Assembly: GCA_021732995.1 (NCBI GenBank)
Contig: JAKFWA010000132.1
Location: forward strand, 62,001 to 126,000
Length of the DNA stretch: 64,000 nucleotides
Origin: Planctomycetaceae bacterium
GTDB taxonomy: Bacteria; Planctomycetota; Planctomycetia; Planctomycetales; Planctomycetaceae
Direction of reading: 5' to 3'
Made by a program: the position numbers and the translations under genes
Shown here: one piece after another, positions 8,801 through 15,751 of the stretch
Position numbering within the stretch: position 1 is the stretch's first letter
Layout of the letters: each line of letters opens with the position of its first letter
The notes under the pieces: model-generated
Told to the model about the DNA's origin: nothing
Databases searched by the model: none
What the model saw: only the letters and a program-made list of their open reading frames with translations

Positions 8801-10576
8801 AAAGTGCGGATTCTGGAATCGCGCGTGATTCCGCCGCCACCGAAGTCCACGGTTCGCCCGCAGTTCATTTATCAGAATCCGAAGGAAGGCAGCGAACTCA
8901 CCAATGTGGCGTTTGAAGCGCCGTTGACGGTGGAAGTCATCGACCCGGATGCCGCAAAGGACAGCCGCAGCGAAGTGACTGTCTCGCTGAAGACGTCGGA
9001 CGGAGCGGTCGCTGATGTGCGTTGCGTTGTCAGCGGAGCCTTTACGGCCGTGCCGCAAGGTGATGCCGAAGACTGGGCTTTGGAAGAAGGCCGCTTCGTC
9101 GGCCAGATCGTGATGCAGCTCGGCAGCAAGGCGAGCCCGAATCTGGTGCCGATTACATCCGACATGCCGCGCGACCTGATCGGCGGCGGCAAGCTGACCG
9201 ACGAGGAACAGAAGTCCGGAGATCAGGGTCTGGTCGCACGCATTCTGAACCTGACCGGCAAGGATCGCATCGAAGCGGGCTACGCCGACAAGCTGCGACC
9301 CAAGGAGCCGAAGGGCATCAAGGTGGCTGCTCAAGGCCGTCTGATTTCGAACGGTATCCTCGCCTCGGTCGATCGTGATTACGAACGTCCGATGGAACGC
9401 CTGCACGTGGGCGAGAAGCTGTTCCTCATGGTGACTGACCCCGATCAGGACGCATCCGATGAACGGGATACCGTGTATGTGGAGATCAAGTCGGAACTCG
9501 GTGAGAACGAGAAAGTACCACTGACGGAGACGCTGGCTCACAGCGGCATCTTCACCGGTTCGGTGATCCTGAAATCCGCCGAGAAGCCGAAGCCCGGTAA
9601 CTATGATCCGGCGGATTCGGCGATCGAAGTCTTCTTCGGTGACAACGTCAGCATCACCTACGTCGACAAGGCCGCCAGCACCGCTGAGGGCACGCTAGAG
9701 TTGTCGAAGCAATTGCCGGTTGTCATCGGCACAGACGGTCTGGTGCAGGCCTTCAGCAAGACGTTCAACGACGAGAAGCTCGCCGTCGAAACGAAGTTCC
9801 ATATCGCCGAGAGCTACTTCGAACTCTTCAAGAGCCACAAGAGTCTCGGTCGAACTGCTGAGGAGAAGGAAGACCTCGCCGCCGGCCGACGCCTGCTGCG
9901 TGAGGTGATGGAGGACTATCCGGATCCGAAGTATCAGCCGCGCATCCTGTATCTGCTCGGCCAGTTCGCTCAGGAACTCAACAGCACGGATGAAGCTGTC
10001 GAGTCCTATGAAACGATCGTCAAGCAGTACCCCGAGCACTCGCTGGCACCGGACGCTCAGTACAAGCTGGCTCAGGCGTATGAAGTCGCCGGCAACTTTG
10101 ATGAAGCGCTGGAAGCCTATGTGACGTTGGCTGCGACGTACCCGAAGAGCCCGCTGATCGCGAGCGTCATGATCCGCATCAGCGACCACTTCTATAAGCA
10201 GGAAGACTTCATCGTCGCTGCTGAAGTCGGCAAGAAGTTCCTGGAGAGATTCGAAGGTCACCAGCACGCACCGAAGATGGCCTTCCGCATCGGCCAGTGT
10301 TACTACAAGGCCAAAGAGTTCCGTCAGGCCGGTGATTCGTTCGACAACTTCACCAAGAAGTTCCCGGATGAAGGTCTCGCTTCCGACGCCCTGTTCTGGT
10401 CGGGGGAGAGCTTCCGCATGGCGAAGGACACTCGCGAGGCGTTCCGCCGCTACAACCGCTGCCGCTGGGACTATCCATCCAGCGAATCAGCCAAGTACGC
10501 CCGCGGTCGCTTGGCGCTGCCCGAAATGCTGTCTCAATTCGAAGCCGAAGCGAACAGCGTCGAGGACAACAACTAG
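2870..10576 (+). CDS. Giant exported TPR protein with repeated beta-sandwich and carbohydrate-binding-like modules
   Basis: A 2568-residue protein. Residues 1-23 form a signal peptide ending VSMTVAQ, so it works outside the cytoplasm. Residues about 30-1120 are an array of TPR-like helical pairs. Five copies of an Asp-rich beta module follow, at roughly 1140, 1285, 1870, 2000 and 2180. The well-kept copies show DxDxD, then DTVxVxI, then LTET and GIF. Between them are a discoidin-like part (about 1350-1435), a PA14-like part (about 1440-1585) and a CBM-like beta domain (about 1620-1740). The C-terminus (about 2290-2565) is TPR again, close in style to YbgF/BamD repeats (YETIVKQYPEHSLAPDAQYK). 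The layout suggests a cell-envelope scaffold for protein or glycan contacts; the precise role is unknown. The gene stands alone, with a hairpin behind its stop. I see no frameshift. Confidence 0.85.
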   Translation: MKQRLKLFAGLLAALGSVSMTVAQEPPKNPPAAKSPQDEAVSREAAALEAEVGKYKDTAPEAAEALYKLTNLYHANGQLFGLVRAGQRFASSQANDPRHADVMLKLLDGLEALTRQKDFTVVARQFLVRYPQAPQCPDVEERLAYTLDRLNEKQRAAEAYRDCWKRQPNANGKRFGERGAQLFSEVNVQTIIEGAELLEDMFDKLPKDEYARHLAVRAFYELRRVSQWAKANQVGAKILASGIAFPVPEELREVHRCMGEQYAYVGQYANAAESYKKTRAIRDDQSAHYNQIERLSNASAKAAEMEPVVNEYMAKYPARDDRWDRLMYLAHAFNRDGDRARALALFKQVTENAPATHSAATNFVQQNGVEPAQWQQSEQLLRSVLGKKPEHDWHLRYSLAFDVLRDRKKSEPEMRAMLREFIQKSPTNDGHAHNVISQLLSTAPNDAEFKADVALILQSRREYAHWVNYRVYLNEWIKAARQNKDLKDRANVAAEELKKANDDPIMALFLQINTGIHDRGDAQARRKLAAPENYPKLNDELARDVLWGLGYYNQHYSPGPERAEAAPTYGRLAQRFPKVWDYRSYWLQTAVDYGQPDVSKEAANFFLQMEPPHNQPDTWWRLITAAERSKDDDLARRSLAYMRAAQQKYGVEHGYASNIGDALMRMKLENEAVAYWTEHSAPGLNNSEAMQCSARLLARLTDPQQRIQFAEQRFTPNTDFHPVYAQWMADEVLKLGDLARYEQIIRASIQRKTLRPWPPYGFEPSQMQAVWNAYRANEKNTPENKTKLTTIIRDMQTDWTSAQAEVLLLDAEPANARKPIDRLLAYQRVTRKLWPDGHRWDQLMVLAQAMVAREDYNAGATLITGLLGNIPNVDEPRKQAARSMIGQCYARLGTVGLTYDEKSPIAPLLQAALYLKLGDDRLALESYLANKALFDQHRNEVPVDLLLFVAENTLAAGGNDNYDRVEEMLRGWLLKFSEAKQFDETTKAHVQYLLAKNFFAAQRFDVARSEYTTVINRYQGTPYAIEAEFGIGETFMAQKVYDQAEQVFEKLANSRETEVIVRAEFLRGVLAHRRGDNDDARKIFRNVLDRVPNIELANQALYNLAEVYGAEERYMDQLTMLMTVGRLGRQSKRQHAPGTALSIVVQDSDLGISRGNTKIPVLVRTEPGGDEELVYLTSGGAGKGLFRADLDTILGPAKKGDKVLQLTGKDVIKSDYPEAFKKEFKSVPLSDVEIKIASDAMFEVASGKIVDEEEETFSQRLERENRERLDAQQNQKSSLRPKNQIKPGNPIYMRVKDADRDLGDEVDTVVAKLVAESGDQVQVTLKETGPHTGIFEGAAETGELPAGAIASDTSIDHSALMAIDKDPKSFWLSEPDGATPKFLTVDMKDLRRISRAKFFTGDLAGKKPVRGELRLSYDGEFWFRAAGYPSLLDAEPVGEFGAMQYRVYNAAAHDWKTWQQVANLVKNGQPVRKGDVNDGLLSVKRPTAGEEDNGLPKNFVAVWFGKFVQPRAGAVRFQIHGQNTAIAVNGKLELEFGAGGRTTDVWFDKGTHDVVFFTTANPNMPEVSALRARADLNRQQVAVTQFLTSDFDLTGFSAAEAAEKPAAQAGTSITLSPDTAKLGKKTEQFGPVKVPNNPTVLGYWQNLEDVASWEFDAATAGMYDVVFEYAHAGGNSKFEFAVGDQRVRGTMPNTGAFTTFRTDRIGTVIIDQPGKVTLSLKAIEIHNGGLMDLRNITLVPATGSRVVQSDKAWEFRFPASDVRYAKFVIHEFTGEAVAINHVEVSGDDASKLFIPTESDVLKLSQNSVLEIAGGDTVKASYTDDVTQVNQGSSRLLSSDLQATYFNGGVYPIGYEFVRYRDGAVGNVRKRVKRIDPGERIIVEITDYDRDITLDRDTLEIEVSVNDGKPMKLTATETLDNSGIFTKEVDTADKADGEKLVVKRGDRVFLRYVDEQNTFPGHSVPRESIVYVNRPTEAKVRILESRVIPPPPKSTVRPQFIYQNPKEGSELTNVAFEAPLTVEVIDPDAAKDSRSEVTVSLKTSDGAVADVRCVVSGAFTAVPQGDAEDWALEEGRFVGQIVMQLGSKASPNLVPITSDMPRDLIGGGKLTDEEQKSGDQGLVARILNLTGKDRIEAGYADKLRPKEPKGIKVAAQGRLISNGILASVDRDYERPMERLHVGEKLFLMVTDPDQDASDERDTVYVEIKSELGENEKVPLTETLAHSGIFTGSVILKSAEKPKPGNYDPADSAIEVFFGDNVSITYVDKAASTAEGTLELSKQLPVVIGTDGLVQAFSKTFNDEKLAVETKFHIAESYFELFKSHKSLGRTAEEKEDLAAGRRLLREVMEDYPDPKYQPRILYLLGQFAQELNSTDEAVESYETIVKQYPEHSLAPDAQYKLAQAYEVAGNFDEALEAYVTLAATYPKSPLIASVMIRISDHFYKQEDFIVAAEVGKKFLERFEGHQHAPKMAFRIGQCYYKAKEFRQAGDSFDNFTKKFPDEGLASDALFWSGESFRMAKDTREAFRRYNRCRWDYPSSESAKYARGRLALPEMLSQFEAEANSVEDNN

Positions 10577-10594
10577 TACTGATCAGACCCCAAA

Positions 10595-10658
10595 AGTAGC
10601 AGGCACATTCCATGTGCCGTAGCCCTCAGCGGACGGTACATGGAATGTGCCTGCTACT
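10595..10658. repeat. 26-bp inverted repeat with 12-base loop between convergent genes
   Basis: The left arm 10595-10620 (starting AGTAGCAGGCACATTCCATG) pairs with the right arm 10633-10658 at 25 of 26 positions around a 12-base loop. It lies 18 bases behind the stop of the giant TPR gene and just before the end of the ferrochelatase gene on the other strand. It could act as a bidirectional terminator, but there is no T-run, and the arm sequence looks like a dispersed palindromic repeat. Confidence 0.75.
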
Positions 10659-10679
10659 GTCCGCATCCCGAATCGGAAG

Positions 10680-11729
10680 TCACTCGCGCGACGACGTCGG
10701 CATGGGGCGACCGCCTGCGGGCATTCCTGACGGGCAACAGCCAACCGGGCAGGTATCAGGACGAGCTGCCAGCAGGCCGCAGATCGGGGCGGCCGTGCCG
10801 TTGAAGCGGGCCGCGATCAGTTCGACCAGAGCGCCTACGAAGTCGGGGTGCGTGCCGACGGTCTTCGCACGTACCAGCGTCATGCCGAGTTCATCGGCCT
10901 TGTGGCGGGCTTCGTCATCAAGGTCGAAGAGCACTTCAATGTGATCGGACAGGAAACCGATCGGAGCAATGGCGACGACTTCCTGGCCGCTCGCTTTCAA
11001 CGTCTCCAGGTGGTCGCAGATATCAGGCTCCAGCCACGGGTCTTGCGGACGTCCGCTGCGGCTTTGATAGACCAGCTTCCAGCGCGATTCCGGAATGCCG
11101 ACCGCTTCGCTGACGAGCCGCCCAACTTCGCTGAGCTGCTTGGCGTAGTCGCATTGGTCGGCCATGCGCAGCGGAATGCTGTGCGCGGTGTAGGCGACCT
11201 GCACGCGATCACGCTGTTCGGGTGAAAGCTCGGCCAAGGCTTCGCGCAGCCGCGCCGCGTTGGCGGAAATGAAGCCGGGCTGATTGAAGTAGGCTCGCAC
11301 CTTATCAATCTGTGGAGCGTTCTCTCCCGCTGCCTGTCGAGCCGCCTCAATGTTCTCCTGATACTGCCGGCAACTCGAATACGAACTGTAGGCGGCATGC
11401 AGCACCGCCAGCGCGCGACCAACTCCATCCGCCGTCATCTGCTGGAGCGTATCCGGCAGCAGGGGATACCAGTTGCGATTGCCCCAGTAGATCGGCACAT
11501 GGATGCCGCGTAACGCCAGTTCCGGCTTCAGCGCGGCGATCAGTTCACGAACCTGAGCGTTGATCGGGCTGACGCCGCCGAAGTGATAGTAGTGCTCGGC
11601 CACTTCCAGCAGTCGCTCGTCGGGGATGTTGCGACCGCGAGTCACATTCCGCAGAAAGGGCATGACATCGTCACGAGATTCAGGGCCACCGAAACCAACG
11701 ATCAGGATCGCGTCGTAAGGTTGAGACAC
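10680..11729 (-). CDS. hemH: Ferrochelatase (protohaem or coproporphyrin type)
   Basis: This enzyme inserts ferrous iron into a porphyrin at the end of haem biosynthesis. The 349-residue sequence has the family's N-terminal ILIVGFGGPES strand-loop, the YTAHSIP motif with catalytic His183, YQSRSGRPQDPW (about 221-232), and PIGFLSDHIEVLFDLD with the acidic catalytic Glu265. The C-terminal tail carries four cysteines (C317, C327, C331, C332; CPVGCC), a plausible [2Fe-2S] ligand set of the kind known in some bacterial ferrochelatases; whether a cluster forms is inference. The start is GTG at 11729, with GGAG eight bases before it. The large number of c-type cytochromes in this window implies a heavy haem demand. 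Protohaem and coprohaem types cannot be told apart with confidence here. Confidence 0.93.
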   Translation of the reverse strand: MSQPYDAILIVGFGGPESRDDVMPFLRNVTRGRNIPDERLLEVAEHYYHFGGVSPINAQVRELIAALKPELALRGIHVPIYWGNRNWYPLLPDTLQQMTADGVGRALAVLHAAYSSYSSCRQYQENIEAARQAAGENAPQIDKVRAYFNQPGFISANAARLREALAELSPEQRDRVQVAYTAHSIPLRMADQCDYAKQLSEVGRLVSEAVGIPESRWKLVYQSRSGRPQDPWLEPDICDHLETLKASGQEVVAIAPIGFLSDHIEVLFDLDDEARHKADELGMTLVRAKTVGTHPDFVGALVELIAARFNGTAAPICGLLAARPDTCPVGCCPSGMPAGGRPMPTSSRE

Positions 11730-11905
11730 AGAGAACTCCGCAGAAGATCAACACGGTTGCTGTTTCACCACAATTAAAGTCGCCAGCGGTTCCCGGTCCA
11801 ACTGAACTCGAACGAACTTCATGGGCAATAGCTCGCGCGGCGCGCACGAGCGATCACTCCTGGGTTCATCGAAGACACGGATCTGTGGTGCTCAGGGGCT
11901 CAAAA

Positions 11906-14215
11906 CTACTTGTCGAGATCAAAGAACTCGGACTCACCGGCGTCGCCCAGGTTCCCTTTGCGAAGAGTCGGCTTCTTTCCCGAACTGCCCATGCCGGGTG
12001 GCAACGGTGGGGCCTTGACCGACGGACTGCGGGGCTTCTCGGCTCCGGGTTTCGCGGTCACGATGGGTTTGGGTTGAGGGCGAGCACCCGTGGACGGCAG
12101 CGAGGCGCTGCTGGCAGGGCGAGAAGCTGACTTCTTGCGTTCTTCGGCAATCTCCAGCTCAATGATGTCGTCGAGGTCGACAGGCACCTTGGGTGCGTTG
12201 GCCGGGCCTGGTTTTCGCCCCGAGGCGAGAACGCCGCTGGACGGGCCGGAGGGACGCACGGGCGCTGCAGGTCGCGCCTGAGGAGCCGGCGGCTTGGCGG
12301 CCACTGGCTTCACAGGCGCGGGAGCCGGCTTCGGAGAGCCCGGTTTGACCATGCTCTTCGGCGCCGGAGCTCCGGCGGTGGGTTTCTTCGCTGCCGGGCG
12401 ATTCACATCGCAGACTTTGCATCGGCCTTTGGAATCGAGGGCCTCTCCGCACTCGTTGCACAGCGGCACTGGCATGCCGGATTCTTCAATGTCCGAATCA
12501 CCGTGCCGCCTCTTTGACAGCCCTGCCTTTTCCAAGGTATCCAGAGCATCGAACACGGGAGCCGGGGCTGGCTTGGCCTTCGCCGACGGCAACGCCTTGT
12601 CCATGATCGTGGACGGCGGCTTGACCGCGGAGTCCTTGGCCTTGAGCTTCAACTCTTGCGACTGCCAGGAAACAGCTTCCCCGGAAGTCATGCCCGCGAC
12701 GTCTTTGGTGACGAGATTTTCTTCTCGCACGATCTCGGTCGTGGCGATCTTGCCGCTGGTCACGTCCTTCGCTGAGACATGCACGCGAGCCTGCTCGTCG
12801 TAGCGGATCGTCACGCTGACCTGCGAGTTCTCGGGCAGCTTGGGCGGCAGGTTGTCGATAATGCACGTGCCCAATTCAACATACTTCTGATCGGCGTCGG
12901 TGCCGCTCTCGACGATGTGTAGGTGCACTCGCTTCTGGTTCGGAATCACCGTGCCGAACGTCTGCTCGAACGACGTTGGCAGCGGCGTGTTGGCCGGGAT
13001 CAGGAAGTGCGGTTCGCGCTGTCCGGTTTCGTTGCGGACCAGAATGCCCAGCCCGCGAGCGGTCACGCTCTGCTGCTTGATCTTCGCCAACCGGGCGCTC
13101 GCAGCCTCGTTGAGGATCGACTTTGCGAAGTCGTTGTTCGTCAGCAGCATGCCGGCGTAGTAGGTCGCGCCATGAGCGATCGACAGATCCGGCGACAGTG
13201 ACGTATTCAGCGTGCGTCCGCCGATTTTCTTGAGCGCGTTGCGCACCATCGGCATGCGGGACGAACCGCCAGCGGTGAGGATCACATCGACGTGAGCCCA
13301 GCCCAGCTTGTTGTCCTTCAGCATCTTCTGCGTGATCTCACAGGTGCGGTCCACCAGCCCCTGAGTCAGCCGTTCGAACTGAGTTTGTTCCACCTGATAG
13401 GTCTTGCGATGCCCGTCATGCTGCACGGTCAAAGCGGCCTTGGCGCGCACAGACAATGCTCGCTTCGTATTTTCCACTTCGAGCGCCAGGAACTGCAGCG
13501 ACTGCGGATCTTCGCGCGGGTCGACCTTGAATTCCTTGACGAACTGACCGGCGATGGCGTTCTGCAAGGTCTCGTTGAAGTCGAGACCGCCGAGGTTCAA
13601 GTCGCCGCTGCTGGCGATGACGCGGACTTCGTTCTTGTGATACCGCACGAGCGACAGGTCGAACGTACCGCCACCGAGGTCATAAACCAGAATCCGCTGT
13701 TCTTCGGCAAGTTCCGTAAACCACAAACCTTCCGTGCCCAGCACATAGCACAACGCCGCGGCCACCGGTTCGTTGATGATATCAACACGCTTGAGTCCAG
13801 CTTTCAGGCCCGCTTCAACAGTGGCCTGCCGCTGCAGTTCGCTGAACTGGGCGGGGACAGTGATGACCGCCTGTTCGAGCTTGCCGATTTTCTCTTCCGC
13901 TGCCGACAGCAGTTTCCTGACGATGATCGAGGACACATCGATCGGCGTGTACGACTTGCCGTCGATCGTCCAGCGTTTGTGCGGATCACCGATGTAACGC
14001 TTGGCGTTCTGAATAACTCGTTCGGGCCGCACAATCGCGTTGCGGAGGGCTTCCGTACCGACGACCGCCTCGCCATCTTCGATCAAAACCACCGACGGCG
14101 TCGTCAATTCGCCTTCGTGATTCGCCAGCGTAACCGGCTCGCCATGCTCATTGAGATGCGCGATGCACGAATACGTCGTTCCGAGATCGATGCCGACAGC
14201 CTGGGTCTTCAACAT
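11906..14215 (-). CDS. Hsp70/DnaK-family protein with Pro/Ala/Lys-rich tail and zinc ribbon
   Basis: The N-terminal half is an actin-like ATPase: phosphate-binding VGIDLGTTYSCIAHL near residue 10, VITVPAQFSELQRQA, IINEPVAAALCYVLG and VYDLGGGTFDLSLVRY, then GGSSRMPMVRNALKKIGG. A beta-rich substrate-binding region follows (about 390-520). The usual alpha lid is replaced by a long low-complexity Pro/Ala/Lys/Ser tail holding one CxxC...CxxC ribbon (LCNECGEALDSKGRCKVCDV). It is therefore not the housekeeping DnaK but a specialised Hsp70, probably recruited to a particular partner. I start it at ATG 14215; a TTG at 14236 would add seven residues. No grpE or dnaJ lies alongside. It is divergently placed to the STN-domain gene 140 bases away. 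The ATPase call is firm; the client is unknown. Confidence 0.88.
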   Translation of the reverse strand: MLKTQAVGIDLGTTYSCIAHLNEHGEPVTLANHEGELTTPSVVLIEDGEAVVGTEALRNAIVRPERVIQNAKRYIGDPHKRWTIDGKSYTPIDVSSIIVRKLLSAAEEKIGKLEQAVITVPAQFSELQRQATVEAGLKAGLKRVDIINEPVAAALCYVLGTEGLWFTELAEEQRILVYDLGGGTFDLSLVRYHKNEVRVIASSGDLNLGGLDFNETLQNAIAGQFVKEFKVDPREDPQSLQFLALEVENTKRALSVRAKAALTVQHDGHRKTYQVEQTQFERLTQGLVDRTCEITQKMLKDNKLGWAHVDVILTAGGSSRMPMVRNALKKIGGRTLNTSLSPDLSIAHGATYYAGMLLTNNDFAKSILNEAASARLAKIKQQSVTARGLGILVRNETGQREPHFLIPANTPLPTSFEQTFGTVIPNQKRVHLHIVESGTDADQKYVELGTCIIDNLPPKLPENSQVSVTIRYDEQARVHVSAKDVTSGKIATTEIVREENLVTKDVAGMTSGEAVSWQSQELKLKAKDSAVKPPSTIMDKALPSAKAKPAPAPVFDALDTLEKAGLSKRRHGDSDIEESGMPVPLCNECGEALDSKGRCKVCDVNRPAAKKPTAGAPAPKSMVKPGSPKPAPAPVKPVAAKPPAPQARPAAPVRPSGPSSGVLASGRKPGPANAPKVPVDLDDIIELEIAEERKKSASRPASSASLPSTGARPQPKPIVTAKPGAEKPRSPSVKAPPLPPGMGSSGKKPTLRKGNLGDAGESEFFDLDK

Positions 14216-14355
14216 GGGAGTTCTCGTGGCGTGCAAAAGAAGTGCGCGGCCATCCTAACGCGGTTGATATATGCTCTCCAGCAACGATTTCTGTGGGCTA
14301 AAGAGAGTCAATATCGTCGTGGAATTCGGGGTGTGATTGTCGGAAGGAGACTGGC

Positions 14356-15597
14356 GTGCTGACTAGGCAGATCGAGCCGATTTGGACCAGAAGTCACACG
14401 ATCTGGCGGGCGTCAGGTGTTACACCCTGCCTGTTCGCCAAGATCTGCGGCCTCCTGTGTGTCTGTCTGCTAAGTTTTTCCGGCACCATCCAGCCTCTGG
14501 CGGCCCAGCAGGCTCCCCCGAAGCCCGCTGCGTTGCTCACCGGGACCAGGTTCGCTGACACGTTGTTAAACCCGCTGTCGCTGTCCTGGACTGAACGACC
14601 CTTGCGGACGGGTATGAACGAACTCGGTGAGCTGAAGCGCGTCTCCATCCTGCTGGACCGGCGACTTGATCCTTCGAGCCCCGTGTCGTTGGAGGCTCAG
14701 AAAATCGCGGTGATGCAGATCATCAAACAGGCCGCGAAGCCACTGAATGCGGACATCAGCGCGGTCGGCAATGTGTTGTACGTCGGCCCGCGACTCACCG
14801 CGCAGCGGCTGCGAACGATGGTCGACCTGCGACATGACGAAATTCTCACGCAGATTAACTCCGGCAAGGTCAAACCGGCTCCGGCGGCAATCACGGCGCG
14901 CACGAATCGACGCAGCATCGCGTGGGACGATCTCACAACACCGACTGAAATCGTGAAGCTCATCGCGGAAAAGTCTGAGCTGACCGTGGATGGCATTGAG
15001 GCGGTGCCGCACGACCTGTGGGCGAAGGGGATACTGCCGAGCGTGACGTCATCGGAAGCCCTGCAGTTGATCCTCGGGCAGTTCGATCTGTCGTTTGAAT
15101 GGAGTGAAACCGGAAAAGGTGTCCGCGTTGTTCCGCTGCCCGAAGCTCCTCGCGTCGAACGCATGTACGAGGTCGGGACGAAGGCGGATCAGCTTGCGAA
15201 GTCTTTGCCGCAGGAAGTTCCCGAAGCCGGCATCACCGTGAAGGGGACGAAATTGATCGTGTCAGGGCGGTCTGAAGAGCACGACCAGATTGACGCGATT
15301 CTGCATCCGAACCGGCAGGTGGCACGCAAGCCAAACGCCGCGCCGCCGCAGGTGCTCTTCACGTTCGAAGTCAAGAACGTGCGGCTGATTGATTTCATGC
15401 AGAACTTCGAGAAGCAGTCCGATTTCCGCTTCGACTACGACGCGGATGAACTGGAGCAGGCGGGGATCAAACTCACTCGCGAGATCACCTTGAAGATGCA
15501 GCGAGCCAAGCCCGCAGACCTCTTCCGCGCGATGTTCGCGGACACTGGCATCGACTTCGAGATCGATGGTACGACCGTGAAACTCCGCCCTCAGTAG
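14356..15597 (+). CDS. Exported protein with secretin/TonB short N-terminal (STN)-like modules
   Basis: The start is GTG at 14356 after GGAAGGA at 14342. A hydrophobic signal segment (about residues 27-50, ending PLAAQQ) exports the 413-residue protein. The mature part holds at least three small alpha/beta units resembling STN domains. One runs SLSWTERPLRTGMNELGELK then VSILLDRRLDP; another is TEIVKLIAEKSELTVDGIE; the last is VRLIDFMQNFEKQSDFRF ending AMFADTGIDFEID. In secretins and TonB receptors such domains bind partner proteins at the periplasmic face. No secretin or beta-barrel part follows, so this is a free-standing periplasmic protein. The neighbouring genes do not reveal its role. 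Confidence 0.65.
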   Translation: MLTRQIEPIWTRSHTIWRASGVTPCLFAKICGLLCVCLLSFSGTIQPLAAQQAPPKPAALLTGTRFADTLLNPLSLSWTERPLRTGMNELGELKRVSILLDRRLDPSSPVSLEAQKIAVMQIIKQAAKPLNADISAVGNVLYVGPRLTAQRLRTMVDLRHDEILTQINSGKVKPAPAAITARTNRRSIAWDDLTTPTEIVKLIAEKSELTVDGIEAVPHDLWAKGILPSVTSSEALQLILGQFDLSFEWSETGKGVRVVPLPEAPRVERMYEVGTKADQLAKSLPQEVPEAGITVKGTKLIVSGRSEEHDQIDAILHPNRQVARKPNAAPPQVLFTFEVKNVRLIDFMQNFEKQSDFRFDYDADELEQAGIKLTREITLKMQRAKPADLFRAMFADTGIDFEIDGTTVKLRPQ

Positions 15598-15751
15598 CTG
15601 TGCCTGTGATCGCCGTGAATTTGCTGACGCACCGACACGTGGATTGGTGCAGTTCCGCCTTGTCGAATGCCGTCGTGGCGGAAAACTCGTTGGCGGACGA
15701 CGCCAAGGCCGATAATCTCGCATCGGTGTTTTTGGATCTGGCGAGGCTCCC

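Noticed and set aside
2681-9541. Long reverse-strand open frames of 340-470 codons (for example 2681-4051, 4244-5278, 6290-7693, 8753-9541).
   Set aside because: They are antisense shadows of the 2568-residue forward gene: composition is Arg/Leu/Val-rich without domains, and the forward frame is continuous with clear repeats.
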